This document shows, one piece after another, positions 7,318-16,205 of a stretch of 64,000 nt of DNA. The notes below the pieces were generated by a model, which worked only from the letters and a program-made list of their open reading frames with translations, was not told where the DNA came from and made no database searches. Position numbers and translations under genes: made by a program. The number at the start of each line of letters is the position of its first letter. The stretch's first letter is position 1. The stretch is from Paraburkholderia antibiotica (lineage in GTDB: Bacteria > Pseudomonadota > Gammaproteobacteria > Burkholderiales > Burkholderiaceae), in assembly GCF_012927125.1 (NCBI RefSeq), contig NZ_JABBFZ010000008.1, forward strand, positions 124,001-188,000, in the 5' to 3' direction.

Positions 7318-9132
7318 TCAGGTCGACTTCTGTTTCGCGAGTTCCTCGTCGCGCAGCGCGCGGCGCAGAATCTTGCCGACATTGGTTTGCGGCAGCTCGT
7401 CGCGGAACTCGACCAGTTTCGGCACCTTGTAGCCGGTCAGGTTCTTGCGGCAATACGCGATCACCTGCTCGGCGGTCAAGGTCGGCGTGCGCCGCACGAT
7501 GAACACCTTCACGCGCTCGCCCTGGGCCGGATCGGGCACGCCGATCGCCGCGACTTCGCGTACGTCCGGATGCGCGGCGATCACGTCCTCGATTTCGTTC
7601 GGATACACGTTGAAGCCCGACACGAGGATCATGTCCTTCTTGCGGTCGATCAGCCGGATAAAGCCGCGTGAATCCATCACGCCGATGTCGCCGGTCGCGA
7701 GCCAGCCGTCGGCGTCGAGCACCCTGGCGGTTTCGTCGGGACGGTTCCAGTAGCCCTTCATCACCTGCGGGCCCTTCACGCACAGCTCGCCCGCTTCGCC
7801 GATGTTGGCCCAACTGCCGTCGTCCCTTCTGAAGCGCACCTGGGTGGACGGCGCGGGCAGGCCGATCGAGCCTTCGAAGTCGCGCAGGTTGGTCAGATCG
7901 ACCGGATTCATCGACACGATCGGCGAGCACTCGGTGAGCCCGTAGCCTTCGACGATCGGCTTGCCGGTCACCGCCTTGAAGCGCTCGGCGACCGCCTTTT
8001 GCGTGGCCATGCCGCCGGCCATCGCGAGCTTCAGGTCGGAGAAGTCGCGTTTGCAGAATTCCTCGTTGTCGAGGAACGCGTTGTAGAGCGTATTCACCGC
8101 GGTCATGCCGGTGAATTTCTCGTGACGGATGATCATCATCACGCGCTTCATGTCGCGCGGATTCGCGATCAGGATGTTGCGCCCGCCGAGCCCCATGAAG
8201 ATCAGCGCGTTCACGGTCAGCGAGTAGATGTGATAAAGCGGCAGCGGCGTGAGCACCGTCTCGACTTCGCCGGACAGTTGCCCCGCGGACCACGCCTTCG
8301 CCTGCAGCAGATTCGCGATGATGTTGCGATGCGTGAGCATCGCGCCTTTCGCGATGCCGGTGGTGCCGCCGGTGTACTGCAGGAACGCGATGTCATCATG
8401 CGTTGCGCGGACCGGCGCGAGCGGCCGCGCGTAGCCGATCGACAGCGCCTTGAGCAGCGGCACCGCCTGCGGAAGCCGGTAGGCCGGCACCATTTTCTTC
8501 ACGTGACGCAGCACGAAATTGAGCAGACGTCCTTTCAGATTCAGGCCGTCGGCGAGCAGATCGCCGAGCCCGGTCACGATCACGTTGCACACCGCCGTGC
8601 CCGGCAGCGCGTCCTCGACCGTCTTCGCGAAGTTCTCGAACACGACGATCGTCTGCGCGCCGCTGTCCTTCAACTGATGCGCGAGCTCGCGCACCGTGTA
8701 GAGCGGATTCACGTTGACCACCACGGCGCCGGCCTTGATCGTGCCGAATAGCGCGACCGGATACTGGAACGTGTTCGGCAGCATGATCGCGACGCGCTCG
8801 CCCGGCTGCACGCCGATGCTTTGCAGGTAGGCGGCGAACGCGCTCGCCTTGCGGCCCAGCTCGCCATACGTGAGGTTCGCGCCGACGCTCACATACGCGA
8901 CGCGCTCGCGGAACTGCGCGATGCATTCGTCGAAGAACTGACCGATCGACTCGTACTGCATCACGTCGATGTCGCGCGGTACGTCGTCGGGATACGACGC
9001 GTACCAGATGCCGTCGGTGTTCGGCGCGGCCTGCGCGGCCTGCGCGGTTTGCGCCGGCCCGGCGGGTCCGGCGGCGGCCGGTTGTGAGGCAGGTTGCGGG
9101 GCCGGTTGTGGGACTTGAGTGGGCTGGGTCAT
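7318..9132 (-). CDS. fadD: long-chain fatty acid--CoA ligase
   Basis: FadD activates fatty acids to acyl-CoA via an acyl-adenylate. The 604-residue protein has the AMP-binding P-loop YTGGTTGIAKGAMLTHRN (about residues 245-262), the GYGLTECSPIV motif (about 395), the hinge DIGVMDSRGFIRLIDRKKD (about 480-500) and a C-terminal lysine region TNVGKILRRALRDEE. The first 38 residues are a Pro/Ala/Gln-rich extension not usual in FadD of E. coli (561 residues). It starts at ATG 9132 with AGGAG upstream. It lies downstream of thiolase, MaoC, FabG and FadE homologues on the same strand, consistent with one beta-oxidation regulon. Confidence 0.93.
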   Translation of the reverse strand: MTQPTQVPQPAPQPASQPAAAGPAGPAQTAQAAQAAPNTDGIWYASYPDDVPRDIDVMQYESIGQFFDECIAQFRERVAYVSVGANLTYGELGRKASAFAAYLQSIGVQPGERVAIMLPNTFQYPVALFGTIKAGAVVVNVNPLYTVRELAHQLKDSGAQTIVVFENFAKTVEDALPGTAVCNVIVTGLGDLLADGLNLKGRLLNFVLRHVKKMVPAYRLPQAVPLLKALSIGYARPLAPVRATHDDIAFLQYTGGTTGIAKGAMLTHRNIIANLLQAKAWSAGQLSGEVETVLTPLPLYHIYSLTVNALIFMGLGGRNILIANPRDMKRVMMIIRHEKFTGMTAVNTLYNAFLDNEEFCKRDFSDLKLAMAGGMATQKAVAERFKAVTGKPIVEGYGLTECSPIVSMNPVDLTNLRDFEGSIGLPAPSTQVRFRRDDGSWANIGEAGELCVKGPQVMKGYWNRPDETARVLDADGWLATGDIGVMDSRGFIRLIDRKKDMILVSGFNVYPNEIEDVIAAHPDVREVAAIGVPDPAQGERVKVFIVRRTPTLTAEQVIAYCRKNLTGYKVPKLVEFRDELPQTNVGKILRRALRDEELAKQKST

Positions 9133-9250
9133 CGGTCGTCGTCTCCTGAAGCCGTGGCTTCCTCGGTTGCTATCCGTTGTGATTCATCGCTAGCCGTTCG
9201 TGTGCGGACCTGATCTGCGGCGCCGCACTTTTTCGCGAGGCCTCGGCGCG

Positions 9251-10552
9251 CTAGCGCTCCAGAATCGCGACCACCCCCTGGCCGCCCGCCGCGCAGATCG
9301 AGATCAGCCCGCGCGCGCTGCCGGCCGGCTTGTCGAGCTGCGCGAGCATTTTCGCGAGTCCCGCGACGATGCGCCCGCCCGTCGCCGCGAACGGATGACC
9401 GGTCGCGAGCGAGCTGCCGTTCACGTTGAGCTTCGCGCGATCGATCGCGCCGAGCGCGCCGGGCAGTCCGAGCTGGGTGCGGCAATATTCGTCATCCTGC
9501 CACGCCGCGAGCGTGCACAACACCTGGGCCGCGAACGCCTCGTGGATTTCGTAGAAGTCGAAGTCCTGCAACGTGAGTCCGGCGCGCGCGAGCATGCGCG
9601 GCACCGCGTAGGCGGGCGCCATCAGCAGGCCTTCCTGTTTGTCGAAGAAGTCGACCGCCGCGGTTTCCGACCAGCTCAGATACGCGAGCACCGGCAGTCC
9701 GCGCTCGGCCGCCCAGGCTTCGCTCGCGAGCAGCACCGCCGACGCGCCGTCGGTGAGCGGCGTCGAATTGCCGGCGGTCAGCGTGCCGGCGTCGCGATCG
9801 AATACCGGCTTCAGGCTTGCGAGTTTTTCGAGCGAGAGGTCGGCGCGCAGGTTGTTGTCGCGCGCGAGGCCTTTGTACGGCGTCATCAGATCGTTGACGA
9901 AGCCGCGCGCGTACGCATCGGCGAGCTTGCGATGGCTCTCGTACGCGAGCACGTCCTGCGCCTCGCGTGAAATTTTCCAGCGCTTGGCCATCAGCTCGCA
10001 GTGCTCGCCCATCGACAGCCCCGTGCGCGGCTCGCCGTTGCGCGGCAACAGCGGTTTGAAGAACATGCCGGGACGCAGCCGGCTGAGCGCGCCGAGCTTC
10101 TGGCCGGTGCTTCTGCCGCGATTCGCTTCGAGCAGAATCTTGCGCATCCGTTCGTTGACGCCGATCGGCGCGTCGGAGGTCGTATCGACGCCGCCCGCGA
10201 TGCCCGCTTCGATTTGCCCGAGCGCGATCTTGTTGGCGACGAGGATCGCCGCTTCGAGGCCGGTGCCGCAGGCCTGCTGCACGTCGTAGGCGGGGGTTTC
10301 CTTCGCGAGCGTGGTCGATAGCACGGATTCGCGGGTCAGGTTGAAGTCGCGCGAGTGCTTGATGACCGCGCCCGCCGCGACTTCGCCGAGCCGCAGGCCG
10401 TGCAGATCGTAGCGGTCGATCAGGCCTTGCAGCGTGAACGTCAGCATGTCCTGGTTCGAGGCGGTCGCGTACGCGGTATTCGAGCGGGCAAACGGAATCC
10501 GGTTGCCCCCGACGATGGCGACGCGGCGCACGGCGGGTTGCGGGTGGGACAT
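9251..10552 (-). CDS. fadI: acetyl-CoA C-acyltransferase (thiolase, FadI type)
   Basis: Thiolase cleaves 3-ketoacyl-CoA to acetyl-CoA and a shortened acyl-CoA. The 433-residue product carries the acyl-accepting Cys95 in QQACGTGLEA, the GHPFAATGGR histidine motif near residue 387, and CAAGGQG near the C-terminus with the second catalytic cysteine. Length and sequence fit the FadI/trifunctional-beta branch better than the shorter FadA or PhaA. ATG 10552 has AAGGAG seven bases upstream. It belongs to the minus-strand fatty-acid cluster, with MaoC dehydratase and two-domain FabG probably supplying the hydratase and dehydrogenase steps. Confidence 0.9.
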   Translation of the reverse strand: MSHPQPAVRRVAIVGGNRIPFARSNTAYATASNQDMLTFTLQGLIDRYDLHGLRLGEVAAGAVIKHSRDFNLTRESVLSTTLAKETPAYDVQQACGTGLEAAILVANKIALGQIEAGIAGGVDTTSDAPIGVNERMRKILLEANRGRSTGQKLGALSRLRPGMFFKPLLPRNGEPRTGLSMGEHCELMAKRWKISREAQDVLAYESHRKLADAYARGFVNDLMTPYKGLARDNNLRADLSLEKLASLKPVFDRDAGTLTAGNSTPLTDGASAVLLASEAWAAERGLPVLAYLSWSETAAVDFFDKQEGLLMAPAYAVPRMLARAGLTLQDFDFYEIHEAFAAQVLCTLAAWQDDEYCRTQLGLPGALGAIDRAKLNVNGSSLATGHPFAATGGRIVAGLAKMLAQLDKPAGSARGLISICAAGGQGVVAILER

Positions 10553-10610
10553 GAATCGGCTCCTTGGGACGTGCGGGGTTAGCGGGTGAGGTCTGGGTTG
10601 CTAGTGGTGG

Positions 10611-10731
10611 GCTGCATGGGCTTCGTGCAGGGCGAGTGCATCGCGTGCTTCGTGTGGTTCATGTGCTTCGTGTTCATGTGCGTCATGGGCTCTTCGTAGG
10701 CGTTATGGGCCTCATAGGCTTCGTACGTGCC
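10611..10731. repeat. degenerate CATG..CTTCGTG repeats
   Basis: Between the thiolase start and the MaoC stop the plus strand reads a series of degenerate units such as GCATGGGCTTCGTG, GCATCGCGTGCTTCGTG, TCATGTGCTTCGTG and TCATAGGCTTCGTA. Unit length varies from about 15 to 30 bases and no frame is kept. It is another spacerless minisatellite-like stretch in the left half of the window. Confidence 0.55.
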
Positions 10732-10781
10732 ACGCGCGGAGCGGGCCGCTTCAGCATCACAACGCGCCATCGACCGCGCAC

Positions 10782-11717
10782 TCATTGCAGCCTCCACTGC
10801 AGCCGGCCGCGCAAATGCGGCTTTTCGCCGGCGATGTCGCGCACCTCGATATCGCGCTCGATCAGCGATGGCGACGCGCTCCACAGCGACACCTCGCCCG
10901 GCAGCAGCATCGGCACCTTGAATTCGGCGGCGAGCGTCGCTTCGGCGAGCGGCTTCGGCGGCTGCAGCGACGACGCGGCGCGCGCGAGCGTCCACATCCC
11001 GTGCGCAATCGCGCGCGGAAAGCCGAACGCCTTCGCCGACAGCGCGCTCATGTGGATCGGGTTGTAGTCGCCGGACACGCCCGCGTAGTCGCGGCCGAGT
11101 TGCGGCGCGAGCTGCCAGCGCGCGAGCCGTTGCAGCGGTTCGGGGCCGAGCGCGAGCGCTTCGAGCGGCGTGCCGATGGCCGGCACCGCGCGCTTCAGAT
11201 AGACGCTGTCGCCATCCCAGACCGCTTCGCCGCGCCGATAAATGCGCGTATGCACGACGAACGCCTGACCCTTGTCGTGCCGCAGCAGCGCGCCGAACTC
11301 GACCTCGACGCGCAGCGGGTCCTTGTACGCGAGCGGCCGGCGCAGCCGGATGTGATTCGCGAGATGCACGAGCCCGAGCGCGGACCATGGGAACGCCGGA
11401 TCGGTCAGCATCAGTAGATGCAGCGGAAACGCCAGCAGATGCGGGTAGGTGAGCGGCACGCCGTGCTCGGGGATAAAGCCGCACACGCGTGCATAACGCC
11501 AGACCGGGCCGGGGTCGAGCGTGACCGCCGGGCGCACCAGCCGCAGCGGCGGCAACGCTGTCTCGCGGCCGCGCTTGACGACGCCCGACAGCGCGCGTGC
11601 ATAGAGCTTCGTTGGCGCGGGCAGCGTCTCGACGACGACGGTTTTCGGCCGCGCGCCGGCGCCGCCCGGCGTGGGGGCACCCCGACGGCTGCCGAACGGA
11701 TCACCCGGTTCATCCAT
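10782..11717 (-). CDS. MaoC-family enoyl-CoA hydratase / dehydratase
   Basis: The 311-residue product has a double hotdog layout. The C-terminal half contains the hydratase-2 motif YAGVSGDYNPIHMS followed by AIAHGMW (about residues 215-250), with the Asp and His that form the R-hydratase active site. The N-terminal half (about 45-165) is a degenerate hotdog with PLTYPHLLAFPLHLLM. It would interconvert enoyl-CoA and (R)-3-hydroxyacyl-CoA. ATG 11717 has GGAG seven bases upstream; the ATG at 11723 is too close to that site. It sits between FabG and thiolase genes, fitting a dehydratase/hydratase step in the cluster. Confidence 0.88.
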   Translation of the reverse strand: MDEPGDPFGSRRGAPTPGGAGARPKTVVVETLPAPTKLYARALSGVVKRGRETALPPLRLVRPAVTLDPGPVWRYARVCGFIPEHGVPLTYPHLLAFPLHLLMLTDPAFPWSALGLVHLANHIRLRRPLAYKDPLRVEVEFGALLRHDKGQAFVVHTRIYRRGEAVWDGDSVYLKRAVPAIGTPLEALALGPEPLQRLARWQLAPQLGRDYAGVSGDYNPIHMSALSAKAFGFPRAIAHGMWTLARAASSLQPPKPLAEATLAAEFKVPMLLPGEVSLWSASPSLIERDIEVRDIAGEKPHLRGRLQWRLQ

Positions 11718-11765
11718 GTTCATGCTCCCGTTGCGGCATCGCTGATGTCTCCGCTCATGTACCCC

Positions 11766-13247
11766 TCACGCACCGATCAGACTTTGACCGCACACCCGCA
11801 CCACCTGGCCCGTCACGCCGGCCGAGCCCGGATGGGCGAGCCACGCGATCGCCTGCGCGACGTCGACCGGCTGGCCGCCCTGGCTCATCGAGTTCATGCG
11901 GCGGCCGGCCTCGCGGATCACGAGCGGAATCTTCGCGGTCATCTGCGTTTCGATGAAGCCCGGCGCGACCGCGTTGATCGTGATGCCGCGCGCGCGAAGC
12001 TGCGGCGCCATGCTCTGCACGCGGCCGATCACGCCGGCCTTCGAGGTCGCGTAATTGGTCTGGCCGAGATTGCCGGCGATGCCGCTGATCGACGACACCG
12101 CGACGATGCGTCCGCCGTCGCGCAGGATGCCGCCGGCGAGCAGCGCATCGTCGATGCGCTCCTGCGCGCTCAGGTTGATGTCGATCACGCTTTGCCACGC
12201 GGCGCCGGTCATCTTCGCGATGGTCTTGTCTTTCGTGATGCCGGCGTTGTGCACGACGATGTCGACGCCGAGTTCGTCGAGCGCGGCGGCGAGTTGCGCG
12301 GGCGCTTCGGGCGCGGCGATGTCGAAGGCGAGGGCGGTGCCGTGCAACTGGCGGATCGTCGCGTCGAGCGCATCGCGCGCGCTGGGGATGTCGAGGCCGA
12401 TCACGTGCGCGCCCTGGGCCGCGAGCACGTCGGCGATCGCCGCGCCGATGCCGCGCGCGGCGCCGGTCACGAGCGCGCGCCGGCCGGCGAGCGGCTGACG
12501 CCAGTCGAACGCGGCGGCTTCGTGGCTGCCTGCCGTGCCTGAGGCGCCTGAGGCGCTCGCCGCTGTGCCCACCTTACCGACCGCGCCGGTCATGCCCGTG
12601 GCGCTAGCCGCGATCCGTACCACCTGACCCGACACATAAGCCGAGCGCGGCGACAGGAAAAAGCGCAGCGTCGCCTCAACTTCGTGTTCCGCACCTTCGG
12701 CGACGTACACCAGATTCGCGGTGATGCCGCGTCGCGCCTCCTTGCCGAGCGAGCGCGTGAGGCCTTCGAGCGCGCGCTGCGCGGTCCATTGGCGCGGCGT
12801 CGCGCAGGCCTCCGGCGGCCGGCCCAGCACGACGATCCGCCCGCATTTGCCGAGCGAGCGCAGCGTGTCGTGAAAGAAGCCGTGCAGTGCTTCGAGCTGG
12901 CTGCTGTCCTCGATGCCGCTCGCGTCGAACAGCAGCGCGGCGAGTTTGCCCGCCGAGCCGGCTTCGGCCGGCTCGAAGCGCCCGGTCATCAGACCATGGC
13001 GATTGGCGAGCGGCACCCACAGGCCGGCGCTTTCGTGCGCGACGCTCGTCATGCCGATGCTCGCGACCAGATTCGCGAGCGCATCGAACAGGCGCGGCGC
13101 GGGGCCCGCGCCGATCGCGATCAGGCCGTCGAATTCCGGCCGGTCCGCGCGATAGCGCCGCAGCACCTCGGGCTTCGGCAGGCCGAGCGAGCGCGCGAGG
13201 CGCGCGCCGAACGGCGAATTGACGAACTTCAGGTAGGAGTCGTTCAT
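11766..13247 (-). CDS. two-domain 3-oxoacyl-(acyl-carrier-protein/CoA) reductase, FabG4-like
   Basis: The 493-residue protein is two SDR-like halves. The C-terminal half (about 250-493) is a full FabG: nucleotide motif VTGAARGIGAAIAD, HNAG, catalytic SSISG with YATSKAG (Tyr-x3-Lys) and APGFIETQMT. The N-terminal half (about 1-220) keeps the Rossmann layout but lacks the GxxxGxG and Tyr-x3-Lys motifs. An Ala/Ser/Thr/Gly linker joins them. Mycobacterial FabG4 (HMwFabG) has the same plan and reduces long-chain 3-ketoacyl-CoA. It lies between FadE and MaoC genes. The role in beta-oxidation, with an R-specific MaoC, is inferred. Confidence 0.88.
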   Translation of the reverse strand: MNDSYLKFVNSPFGARLARSLGLPKPEVLRRYRADRPEFDGLIAIGAGPAPRLFDALANLVASIGMTSVAHESAGLWVPLANRHGLMTGRFEPAEAGSAGKLAALLFDASGIEDSSQLEALHGFFHDTLRSLGKCGRIVVLGRPPEACATPRQWTAQRALEGLTRSLGKEARRGITANLVYVAEGAEHEVEATLRFFLSPRSAYVSGQVVRIAASATGMTGAVGKVGTAASASGASGTAGSHEAAAFDWRQPLAGRRALVTGAARGIGAAIADVLAAQGAHVIGLDIPSARDALDATIRQLHGTALAFDIAAPEAPAQLAAALDELGVDIVVHNAGITKDKTIAKMTGAAWQSVIDINLSAQERIDDALLAGGILRDGGRIVAVSSISGIAGNLGQTNYATSKAGVIGRVQSMAPQLRARGITINAVAPGFIETQMTAKIPLVIREAGRRMNSMSQGGQPVDVAQAIAWLAHPGSAGVTGQVVRVCGQSLIGA

Positions 13248-13348
13248 GGGCGTGTCTGCTCCGCTGGACGCGTCGGCGGGGATGCCCCGCAGGGCGCCGC
13301 ATGCGTGTCGGTGTGCGTGGAATCTGCCGTGAGTGTGCCTTGCCTTGG

Positions 13349-13391
13349 GCGCGCACGGTGGGCTTCACCGTGCCGCGCGGGGGCTTTTTTT
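13349..13391 (+). terminator. plus-strand hairpin with T-run between two minus-strand genes
   Basis: GCGCACGGTG, loop GGCTT, CACCGTGC form a stem, followed by a G-rich stretch and seven T at 13385-13391 on the plus strand. Both flanking genes (fabG, fadE) are on the minus strand, so if real it would stop antisense transcription. Confidence 0.35.
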
Positions 13392-13452
13392 GTCAGCGAA
13401 CGGTTAATGGTTATCGGGCGGCGTTATCGGGCCGGGCTTTCAAGCCAGCTCA

Positions 13453-15951
13453 TCAGGCCGCCAGCTCCAGCGCTTTGTCGAGCGCGTCCTTGCGTTGCTG
13501 CAGGCTGGCCAGCATGTCGAAGTCGGCCGGGAAGTCGTCGACCTTCACGACCTCGGCGCCGAAGCGCGCGTAGTCGTCGAGCACGCGCCGCTCGTCCGCG
13601 TCGATCAGACCTTGCCGCTGCGCGGTGTCGGTCCACGCGGCGAGTTGCGGCAGGCTTTGCGGCATCGGAGCGAGCAGGCCCTGGCGGACCGCGTCGCGCA
13701 GTTTCTGGTCGATCTGCGTGAAGCGCGGATTCAGCTCGAACACCAGCTCGCCGTAGCCGAGCGCATCGACGTCCGGATGCGGCACGTACGAATCGGACAC
13801 CAGCCTCTCGCGCGCCGCGCCCGGCGTTTGCATCAGTTCGGCGATCTCGCTGCCGAGCCGGTCCGACGGCTCGCGATGCGGCAGGCCGAACGGGAACGCG
13901 AGCCCGCGCACGAGCGTCGCGGCGAGCCGGTTCGGATAGTTCGCGAGCACGCCGTCGAGCGCGTGCTGGGCCTTGTACAGCGAGTCTTCGGCGCCCCAGC
14001 GCACGAGCGGCAGGTCGGCTTCCTGGCGGCCTTCGTCCTCGAAGCGCTTGAGCGTCGCCGAGATCAGGTAGAGCTGCGAGAGCACGTCGCCGAGGCGCCC
14101 CGAGATGCGCTCGCGGCGCTTCAGATCGCCGCCGAGCACGAACATCGACACGTCGGCGAGCAGCGCGAACACCGTCGCCAGACGCGTCGCCGCGCGGTAG
14201 TACGGATGGAGCGGCGCGTACGCGCGACGCGGCTTCGGAATCAGCACGCTGCCGCCGAGCCCGTACACGAGGCTTCGCACCGCGTTCGACAGCGTGAAGC
14301 TGACGTGCCCGAAGAATGCCGCGTCGAACTCGCGCAGCGCCTTCGCGCGATCCGGCTCGCGCGTCGCGCTCATTTCCTTCAGCACGTACGGATGACAGCG
14401 GATCGCGCCCTGGCCGAAGATGATCAGGCAGCGCGTCAGGATGTTCGCGCCTTCGACGGTGATCGCGATCGGCACCTGCTGATACGCGCGCGCCAGAAAG
14501 TTCGACGGCCCCATGCAGATGCCCTTGCCGGCGGCGACGTCCATGCCGTCGTTGATGACCATGCGCGCGCGTTCGGTGATGTGGTACTTGGCGATCGCCG
14601 AGATCACCGACGGCTTCTCGCCGAGGTCGACCGCGTGCGCGGACAGGCGGCGCGCGGCGTCCATCACGTAGAGGTTGCCGCCCATGCGGCCGAGCGCTTC
14701 CTGCACGCCCTCGAACTTGCCGACGGCGGTGCGGAACTGGCGGCGAATCGCGGCATACGCGCCGGTGCCGCGCACCGCGATCTTCGCCATCCCGACGTTC
14801 GACGACGGCAGCGAGATCGCGCGGCCGGCGGCCAGGCACTCCATCAGCATGCGCCAGCCGTTGCCCACTTGCGCGCGTCCGCCGATCACCCAGTCGAGCG
14901 GAATGAACACGTCCTTGCCCGAGTTCGGGCCGTTCTGGAACACCGCGTTGAGCGGCCAGTGACGACGGCCGATGTTCACGCCCGGATGATCGGTCGGAAT
15001 CAGCGCGCAGGTGATGCCGGGTTCGTCGTTCGAGCCGAGCAGATGGTCGGGGTCGAGCGCGCGGAACGCGAGGCCGAGCACCGTCGCGATCGGCCCGAGC
15101 GTGATGTAGCGCTTGTCCCAGGTGACGCGAAAACCGAGCGTCTCGCGGCCTTCGAACATCCCCTTGCAGACGATGCCGACGTCCGGAATCGCGGCGGCGT
15201 CGGAACCCGCGTACGGGCTCGTCAGCGCGAAGCAGGGGATGTCCTCGCCACGCGCGAGACGCGGCAGATAGTGGTTTTTCTGCGCGTCGGTGCCGTAGTG
15301 CATCAGCAGCTCGGCGGGCCCGAGCGAATTCGGCACCATCACCGAGACGGCCGCGGCCGAGCAGCGCGTCGCGAGCTTCATGATGACCTGCGAATGCGCG
15401 TACGCGGAGAACTGCTTACCGCCGTACTGCTTCGGAATGATCATGCCGAGAAAGCCGTGCTCCTTGACGAACTGCCACGCGCGCGGCGACAGGTCCTGCC
15501 AGACCATGGTGGTCTCCCAGTCGTTCGCGAGATCGCACAGCTGCTCGCATTCGACGTCGAGAAACGACTGCTCTTCGGCGCTCAGCGTGGCGGGGCCGTA
15601 GCCGAGCAGCGTGTCCCAGTGCGGGCGGCCCGAGAACAGCTGCGCGTCCCACCAGACGGTGCCGGCTTCGATCGCGTCGCGCTCGGTCGGCGACATCTCC
15701 GGCAGGATCTTGCGGAACAGGTCGAGCACCGGCTTCGTCAGCCACGCGCGACGCAGTGGTTTGAGCGCGAGCACGAGCGCGGGGAGCACGAAGACGATCG
15801 CGAGGAAGGTCGTGAGGATCGGGCCTGCCGCGCCGCTGACGTACGCGGCCGCGACCCAGACGATCAGCGCGGCGAGCCACCAGGATGCGCGGGCCTGAAC
15901 GTAGACGAGTGCGAGCGCGGCGATGACGAGCGCGAGGATGAACCACGGCAT
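13453..15951 (-). CDS. fadE: acyl-CoA dehydrogenase, FadE type
   Basis: FadE catalyses the first oxidation of acyl-CoA in beta-oxidation. The product has 832 residues (E. coli FadE 814). Two N-terminal membrane helices (WFILALVIAALALVYV and LAALIVWVAAAYVSG) are typical of FadE. They are followed by the acyl-CoA dehydrogenase domain (about 95-450, with FALTSPYAGSDAAAIPD and GMDVAAGKGICMGPSNF), and a C-terminal DUF1974 region. ATG 15951 has AGGAGG seven bases upstream; the longer frame to 16035 would add 28 unlikely residues before the membrane helix. It is the first structural gene after the TetR gene in the minus direction. Confidence 0.94.
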   Translation of the reverse strand: MPWFILALVIAALALVYVQARASWWLAALIVWVAAAYVSGAAGPILTTFLAIVFVLPALVLALKPLRRAWLTKPVLDLFRKILPEMSPTERDAIEAGTVWWDAQLFSGRPHWDTLLGYGPATLSAEEQSFLDVECEQLCDLANDWETTMVWQDLSPRAWQFVKEHGFLGMIIPKQYGGKQFSAYAHSQVIMKLATRCSAAAVSVMVPNSLGPAELLMHYGTDAQKNHYLPRLARGEDIPCFALTSPYAGSDAAAIPDVGIVCKGMFEGRETLGFRVTWDKRYITLGPIATVLGLAFRALDPDHLLGSNDEPGITCALIPTDHPGVNIGRRHWPLNAVFQNGPNSGKDVFIPLDWVIGGRAQVGNGWRMLMECLAAGRAISLPSSNVGMAKIAVRGTGAYAAIRRQFRTAVGKFEGVQEALGRMGGNLYVMDAARRLSAHAVDLGEKPSVISAIAKYHITERARMVINDGMDVAAGKGICMGPSNFLARAYQQVPIAITVEGANILTRCLIIFGQGAIRCHPYVLKEMSATREPDRAKALREFDAAFFGHVSFTLSNAVRSLVYGLGGSVLIPKPRRAYAPLHPYYRAATRLATVFALLADVSMFVLGGDLKRRERISGRLGDVLSQLYLISATLKRFEDEGRQEADLPLVRWGAEDSLYKAQHALDGVLANYPNRLAATLVRGLAFPFGLPHREPSDRLGSEIAELMQTPGAARERLVSDSYVPHPDVDALGYGELVFELNPRFTQIDQKLRDAVRQGLLAPMPQSLPQLAAWTDTAQRQGLIDADERRVLDDYARFGAEVVKVDDFPADFDMLASLQQRKDALDKALELAA

Positions 15952-16205
15952 GACGTTTCCTCCTGTAGCGGGTGGCGTCGGGGTTTGAGTCGCGACGTCG
16001 GTCCGATGAAAAAGGGTTGCTGCGGGCGAACGCATCCACGCAGCGCGGATGGCTCGCGTTCTATTGATCGGTTACGGGTGGTGATGCAATTGCCGCGCCA
16101 ACTGGGTCGACGGCAACCAGGTCGGCGGGCCGCGGTGCGGGTGGGTCGGCGGGACGGCTCCGGTGCGGAGCCATCCCTCGAGCCGTCCCTCGCGCGACGC
16201 CGCCG

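Noticed and set aside
7193..8293. Extension of the DUF1571-type frame back into fadD
   Set aside because: The extended part is the off-frame shadow of fadD; GGAGG precedes the ATG at 7192.
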